A stretch of DNA of 64,000 bases from Janthinobacterium rivuli (GTDB taxonomy: Bacteria; Pseudomonadota; Gammaproteobacteria; Burkholderiales; Burkholderiaceae_D). This document shows, piece by piece, positions 60,399 to 64,000 of this stretch. How positions within the stretch are numbered: position 1 is the first letter of the stretch; each line of letters begins with the position of its first letter. Where the stretch lies: NCBI RefSeq assembly GCF_029690045.1, contig NZ_CP121464.1, positions 2,914,001-2,978,000 of the forward strand. Direction: 5' to 3'. The notes below the pieces were generated by a model. That model had not been told where the DNA came from. It was given only the letters and a program-made list of their open reading frames with translations, and made no database searches. The position numbers were made by a program, and so were the translations under genes.

Positions 60399-61637
60399 AT
60401 GACGTTTTCCTCCCTCGGCCTGATCGATCCCCTGGTCCGCAAACTTGACGAGCTCGGCTATGCCAAGCCCACGCCCGTGCAGGCGCAAGCGATTCCCGCC
60501 GTGCTGGCCGGGCGCGACCTGATGGCCGCCGCCCAGACGGGCACGGGCAAGACGGCCGGTTTCGCCGTGCCGCTGCTGCAGCGCCTGACTTTGGAAGGCG
60601 TGGTGGCGCCCCAGTGCGTGCGCGTGCTCGTGCTGGTGCCCACGCGCGAACTGGCCGAGCAAGTCTATGCCAGCTTCCGCAGCTATGGCGGCAACTTGCC
60701 GCTACGCAGCTTTGTCGCGTACGGCGGCGTACCCATCGAGCCGCAGATCAGCAAATTGCGCAAGGGCCTCGACGTACTGGTGGCCACGCCAGGCCGCTTG
60801 CTGGATTTGCAGACGCAGGGCGCCGTCAAGTTCGAGCAAGTGCAAACGCTGGTGCTGGACGAGGCCGACCGCATGCTGGACCTGGGCTTCGAGCGCGAGC
60901 TTGATATATTGCTGATGACCATGCCCAAGCAGCGCCAGACCCTGCTGTTCTCGGCGACGTTCTCGGACGCCATCCGCGCCATGGCGAAGACCATGCTGAA
61001 GGATCCCGTTTCGGTGGAGGTCAGCGCGCGCAACAGCACGGTCAAGGCCGTGAAGCAATCGGTGATCGTGTGCGACAAGAAACGCAAGCCGGAACTCTTT
61101 TTGCACTTGCTGAAGAAAAAGCGCTGGGGCCAGGTATTGGTCTTCGTCAAGACGCGCAAGGGTGTCGAGTTGCTGGTGAACACTTTGCTGGAGCAGGGCG
61201 TGCGCGCCGACTCCATCCACGGCGACAAGACCCAGCCGAACCGTTTGCGCGCGCTGGCCCGCTTCAAATCGGCCGAGGTGCAGGTGCTGGTGGCGACCGA
61301 CGTGGCCGCCCGTGGCCTGGACATCGACCAATTGCCCGTCGTCGTCAATTTCGATTTGCCCACCGTGGCGGAAGACTATATCCACCGCATCGGCCGCACG
61401 GGCCGCGCGGGCGCTTCAGGCGAAGCGATCTCGCTCGTTTGCGCCGATGAGGTGGAATTGCTGTCGGCCGTGGAAGCGCTGACCCGGCAAACCCTGAAAC
61501 GCAATGAGGAACCCGGTTTCGAGGCGGAGCACCGCGTGCCGGGCACGTCCGCCGGCGGCACCATCCAGAAGAAGGCCGTGAAAGTGCTGGCGCCGAAGGC
61601 GGCGGAGCGGGCCAAGAAGCGCCGTTTTTATAAGTAA
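60399..61637 (+). CDS. DEAD-box RNA helicase (RhlE-like)
   Basis: A 412-residue helicase core with all motifs: Q motif (YAKPTPVQAQAI), I (AQTGTGKT), Ia (PTRELAEQ), Ib (TPGRL), II (DEAD), III (SAT), IV (VLVFVKTRKG), V (ATDVAARGLDI) and VI (HRIGRTGRAG). The short basic C-terminus is AAERAKKRRFYK. It unwinds RNA, probably in ribosome assembly or mRNA decay. The ATG at 60399 starts MTFSSLGL; the frame above is non-coding in character. Confidence 0.95.
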   Translation: MTFSSLGLIDPLVRKLDELGYAKPTPVQAQAIPAVLAGRDLMAAAQTGTGKTAGFAVPLLQRLTLEGVVAPQCVRVLVLVPTRELAEQVYASFRSYGGNLPLRSFVAYGGVPIEPQISKLRKGLDVLVATPGRLLDLQTQGAVKFEQVQTLVLDEADRMLDLGFERELDILLMTMPKQRQTLLFSATFSDAIRAMAKTMLKDPVSVEVSARNSTVKAVKQSVIVCDKKRKPELFLHLLKKKRWGQVLVFVKTRKGVELLVNTLLEQGVRADSIHGDKTQPNRLRALARFKSAEVQVLVATDVAARGLDIDQLPVVVNFDLPTVAEDYIHRIGRTGRAGASGEAISLVCADEVELLSAVEALTRQTLKRNEEPGFEAEHRVPGTSAGGTIQKKAVKVLAPKAAERAKKRRFYK

Positions 61638-61690
61638 AAAGGGGACGCAAGGAGCGCTGCACGGATATCGCATTCGTGCCATCATGCGCC

Positions 61691-62308
61691 ATGACCTCGA
61701 TACCTTTGTTCCCGCTCAATACGGTGCTGTATCCCGACGGCTATCTGCCCCTGCAGATCTTCGAGGTACGCTATCTGGACATGATACGTCAGTGCATCAT
61801 GGGCGAGCAGCCGTTCGGCGTGGTGCAGTTGCTGGACGGCGGGGAAGTGCGCAAGCCGGGCCAGCAAGAGACCCTGGCGCCCGTGGGCACCCTGGCGCGT
61901 GTCATCGACTGGGCCGCGCCCCTGTCGGGCTTGCTGCAAATCAAATGCATGGGCATGCAGCGCTTTCATATCGTTTCCAGCGAACAGCTGAAGCACGGCT
62001 TGTGGATGGCGCAGATCGAAACCTTGCCGCCCGATAAAACCGTTCCCATCCCGCAAGAGCAGCAGAACGTGGCCGACGCGCTCGGCGCCCTGATTCGCAC
62101 CTTGCAGGAGCAAAAGATCCCGCCCGAGCAAATGCCCTTGCAGCCGCCATACCGGCTCGACGAGTGCGGCTGGGTGGCGAACCGCTGGTGCGAACTGCTG
62201 TCCTTGAGCGCCATGCAAAAGCAATTGCTGCTGAGCCAGGACAATCCCGTGCTGCGCCTGGAACTGGTGCAGGATATGCTCACGGAAAACGGATTGTTAG
62301 AGGAATAA
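61691..62308 (+). CDS. Lon N-terminal (LAN) domain protein
   Basis: A 205-residue protein consisting only of a Lon substrate-binding domain: IPLFPLNTVLYPDGYLPLQIFEVRYLDMIRQCI at the start, VGTLARVIDWAAPLSGLLQIKCMGMQRF after it. The AAA+ and protease domains of Lon are absent. Such stand-alone proteins are common in proteobacteria; a substrate-recognition or adaptor role is inferred. ATG 61691 (MTSIPLFPLN) fits the domain border; an ATG at 61676 would add five residues. Confidence 0.9.
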   Translation: MTSIPLFPLNTVLYPDGYLPLQIFEVRYLDMIRQCIMGEQPFGVVQLLDGGEVRKPGQQETLAPVGTLARVIDWAAPLSGLLQIKCMGMQRFHIVSSEQLKHGLWMAQIETLPPDKTVPIPQEQQNVADALGALIRTLQEQKIPPEQMPLQPPYRLDECGWVANRWCELLSLSAMQKQLLLSQDNPVLRLELVQDMLTENGLLEE

Positions 62309-62404
62309 ATTGCCTGAGGCCGCATGTTTTCTCATGCTTCCGTTGTGCAATTGCAATTTCTATTGAGAAATACTTTACGCTTTGCCGCCGCTGGCATAAG
62401 ATAA

Positions 62405-62432
62405 TGCCCCTGGGCAAGATTGCCCTGGGCAA
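62405..62432. promoter_or_regulatory. Twin palindromes before the KfrA-like gene
   Basis: TGCCC-CT-GGGCA (62405-62416) and TTGCCC-T-GGGCAA (62420-62432) lie side by side 19-46 bp before the KfrA-like ATG. Their repeat distance is about 16 bp. Known KfrA proteins repress their own gene by binding repeated sites near its promoter, so this is a candidate operator pair. Confidence 0.5.
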
Positions 62433-62450
62433 CATTCAAGAGCAGACGAC

Positions 62451-63194
62451 ATGGCAAAAGTAAGCGCGGAACAGATCAATGCGGCAATGGAAGCGATGGC
62501 GGGCGAAGGCCAGGCCATCACGGTGCGCGCCTTGCGCGAACGGCTGGGCAACGGCGCCTGCCTGGGCACCATCAGCAAGCTCTTGCTGCGCCGCAAGGCC
62601 GGTGCGCAGCGCCAGATCGCTGCCGCCGCCGAACTGTCGCCCGTGCTGCAGCAAGCCATCCTCGATTATGTAGGACAGGAATTAAGCGCCAGCCACAGCG
62701 CGCATGAAGCCGAGATGAACGACAATCAACAGGAATTGATGGACCTGGCCAGCGAGAACGAGCGTCAGCAAGAGTTGCTCGACCTGCAGGCCGGTGAGCT
62801 GGAAACCTTGCGCGAGGAACTTGAACGCGAGCGGCAAGTGGCGAACCAGGCCCGCACGGACCTGGCCAAGGCGCAGTTGCGCCTGGAAGGCTTGCCGCGC
62901 CTGGAAGAAGCGGCCGAGCAGGCACGCATGGACCTGGCCAAGGCGCAATTCAAGCTCGAAGGCATCCCTCGTCTGGAAGAGGCCGCCGAAGCGGCGCGCG
63001 CCGAACTGATCCAGGCCCAGCTGAAGCTGGAAAGCCTGACGCGCGTGGAAACGGAACTGGCGGCCGCGCGCCTGGAGCTGGAAGCGGAACGCGAGGAGCT
63101 GGGCGAAACGCGCGCCGAGCTCGATGAAGAGCGCACCTTGCGTATCAAGGCGCAGCAGTTCATCGTGGATCCGATATTCAAGACGCCAGTCTGA
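62451..63194 (+). CDS. KfrA-like DNA-binding coiled-coil protein
   Basis: A 247-residue protein. The N-terminal ~70 residues (QINAAMEAMAGEGQAITVRALRERLGNGACLGTISKLLLRRK) resemble the KfrA N-terminal DNA-binding domain (..a...l...G...Tv..vr..LG.GS..ti...L..W). The remainder is a long charged coiled coil with three related units of about 25 residues near 145-220 (QARTDLAKAQLRLEGLPRL, QARMDLAKAQFKLEGIPRL, AARAELIQAQLKLESLTRV). KfrA is best known from plasmids as an autorepressor and partition accessory; this copy sits among chromosomal housekeeping genes. Confidence 0.8.
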   Translation: MAKVSAEQINAAMEAMAGEGQAITVRALRERLGNGACLGTISKLLLRRKAGAQRQIAAAAELSPVLQQAILDYVGQELSASHSAHEAEMNDNQQELMDLASENERQQELLDLQAGELETLREELERERQVANQARTDLAKAQLRLEGLPRLEEAAEQARMDLAKAQFKLEGIPRLEEAAEAARAELIQAQLKLESLTRVETELAAARLELEAEREELGETRAELDEERTLRIKAQQFIVDPIFKTPV

Positions 63195-63196
63195 AG

Positions 63197-63313
63197 ACGC
63201 CTGACCAACCTGCTGCGCGTCGGTATAGGCGGCCTGCGATGCTCACCGTACTTTAGTACGGTTGCGCTTCTCGGCCACCTCTCCCTTCCGCTCGCTACGG
63301 TTTCGTCAGGTGT
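63197..63313. repeat. Second palindromic intergenic element
   Basis: ACGCCTGAC (63197-63205) and GTCAGGTGT (63305-63313) are inverted ends differing at one position. The centre is an ACCGTAC-TTTA-GTACGGT hairpin (63245-63262), followed by TGCGCTTCTC, nearly the TGCGCTACTC that follows the hairpin at 27206-27221. Size and plan equal those of the 27154-27276 element, although the ends differ. Confidence 0.65.
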
Positions 63314-63333
63314 CGTTACGTCTCTGTTCTAAG

Positions 63334-63355
63334 CTAACGCTGCTTACAGTGTTAG
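63334..63355. repeat. Stem-loop before the CheB-like gene
   Basis: CTAACGCTG pairs with CAGTGTTAG around CTTA with one G-T type mismatch. No T-run follows. It lies between the palindromic element and the CheB-like start and may stop or pause read-through from the KfrA-like gene. Confidence 0.45.
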
Positions 63356-63423
63356 CCGGCGCACGGAATCGTGTCACGAGGCGCGGCAAAATAGTTCAGT
63401 GATCCAGGCGCGAAAGGGCTGGC

Positions 63424-64000
63424 ATGGAAACGCTGATCGTCATGGGGGCCTCGGTGGGCGGCGTGAGCGCACTGTCCACCATCTTTGCCGCCTTGCCGGC
63501 GAATTTTCCCGCGGCAATCCTGGCCGTCATGCACGTAGGCGCGCGCAACAGCGTATTGCACGAGATCCTAGGCAAAACCTCCGCTTTGCCCGTGCGCTTT
63601 GCCGAAGAGCGCGAACCCGTGCGCGCCGGGCGCATCCTGCTGGCGCCGCCGGACCGGCACATGCTTGTTGCCAACCTGGCCGGCCAGGCGACGGTCGAGC
63701 TGACCCGGGGACCGAAGGAAAACCATACGCGTCCCGCCATCGACCCCCTGTTTCGCAGTGCGGCCGCCGCTTTCGGCCCGAAGGTGGTGGGCGTGGTACT
63801 CAGCGGCTACCTCGACGATGGCACGGCGGGTTTGCAGGCCATCAAGGCCTGCGGCGGCAGGGCGCTGGTGCAGGAGCCGCAGGACGCGGTGGCGCCGTCA
63901 ATGCCGCAAAGCGCGATCGACTATGCCGAAGTGGACTGGCGTCTGCCGGCCGCCGAGATCGGGCCGGCCCTGCTGGCGCTGGCCAACGGCAACTTGGCGC
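63424..64000 (+). CDS. CheB-type methylesterase domain protein, cut by the window edge
   Basis: The frame is open from ATG 63424 to the end of the window (192 codons). GASVGGVSAL holds the nucleophile Ser10, VMHVGARNS the His37, and SGYLDDGTAGL the Asp131, a complete CheB catalytic triad with normal spacing. The protein begins directly with the catalytic domain and has no receiver domain, unlike classical CheB; about 190 residues is nearly the whole domain. It probably demethylates chemoreceptor glutamate esters or acts in a CheB/CheR-type signalling fusion continuing downstream. An AAAGGG site lies upstream. Confidence 0.9.
   Translation, partial: METLIVMGASVGGVSALSTIFAALPANFPAAILAVMHVGARNSVLHEILGKTSALPVRFAEEREPVRAGRILLAPPDRHMLVANLAGQATVELTRGPKENHTRPAIDPLFRSAAAAFGPKVVGVVLSGYLDDGTAGLQAIKACGGRALVQEPQDAVAPSMPQSAIDYAEVDWRLPAAEIGPALLALANGNLA

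Overview
The window is high-GC proteobacterial DNA whose content points to a betaproteobacterium of the Oxalobacteraceae, most likely Janthinobacterium or a close relative. The evidence is codon usage, an ETF-ubiquinone oxidoreductase, a RelA with a degraded hydrolase domain, and Burkholderiales-like TonB, DEAD-box and PSD genes. The genus is an inference; no rRNA or tRNA gene is present.

Positions 1-34.8 kb hold an almost complete flagellar locus. From left to right: flgL-flgK-flgJ(rod domain)-flgI-H-G-F-E-D-C-B (minus strand), flgA (plus), then a long minus-strand run fliE-F-G-H-I-J / fliD-S-T-K-L-fliA-motA-motB / flgM-flgN-glucosaminidase. The export-gate operon fliM-N-P-Q-R-flhB-flhA diverges on the plus strand and ends in a strong terminator. 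The order fliD-S-T-K-L-A-motA-motB, the absence of fliO, flhF, flhG and chemotaxis genes, the short flagellins and the FliM without a visible CheY-binding peptide all match lateral (Flag-2/Laf-type) flagella, not a primary polar system. FlgJ is split into two genes, FlhB has NPEH where NPTH is usual, and no lafK-type regulator sits in the 550-bp fliE/fliM gap. A second FliK-like protein and three flagellin genes follow flhA; flagellins 2 and 3 form a 1,090-bp tandem duplication.

A shared promoter motif (YTT[AC]A[CT]AA, 13 bp, GTCGYCT) lies upstream of flgK, fliD and all three flagellins. Its spacing equals that of sigma-28 promoters, so it is probably the late promoter read by the FliA encoded here.

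Positions 34.8-42.1 kb are a glycosylation island on the minus strand: a TPR/OGT-like glycosyltransferase, a methyltransferase, two DegT-type aminotransferases and a WbqC-family protein, ending directly upstream of the flagellins. It probably decorates flagellin. A decayed IS1595-type transposase fragment follows.

Positions 42.6-64 kb are mainly housekeeping and metabolic genes: ETF-QO, an SDR, a PAS-LuxR regulator, a CoA-transferase pair, DoxX, DctA, a hydrolase-RidA-RelA group, a CDF metal exporter, pirin and azoreductase with a divergent LysR regulator, phosphatidylserine decarboxylase, a TonB-dependent receptor, a DEAD-box helicase, a Lon-N protein, a KfrA-like coiled-coil protein and the start of a CheB-like methylesterase. 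Two palindromic intergenic elements with inverted ends (27.2 and 63.2 kb) look like members of one repeat class; the first appears to have separated an originally overlapping fliR-flhB junction.
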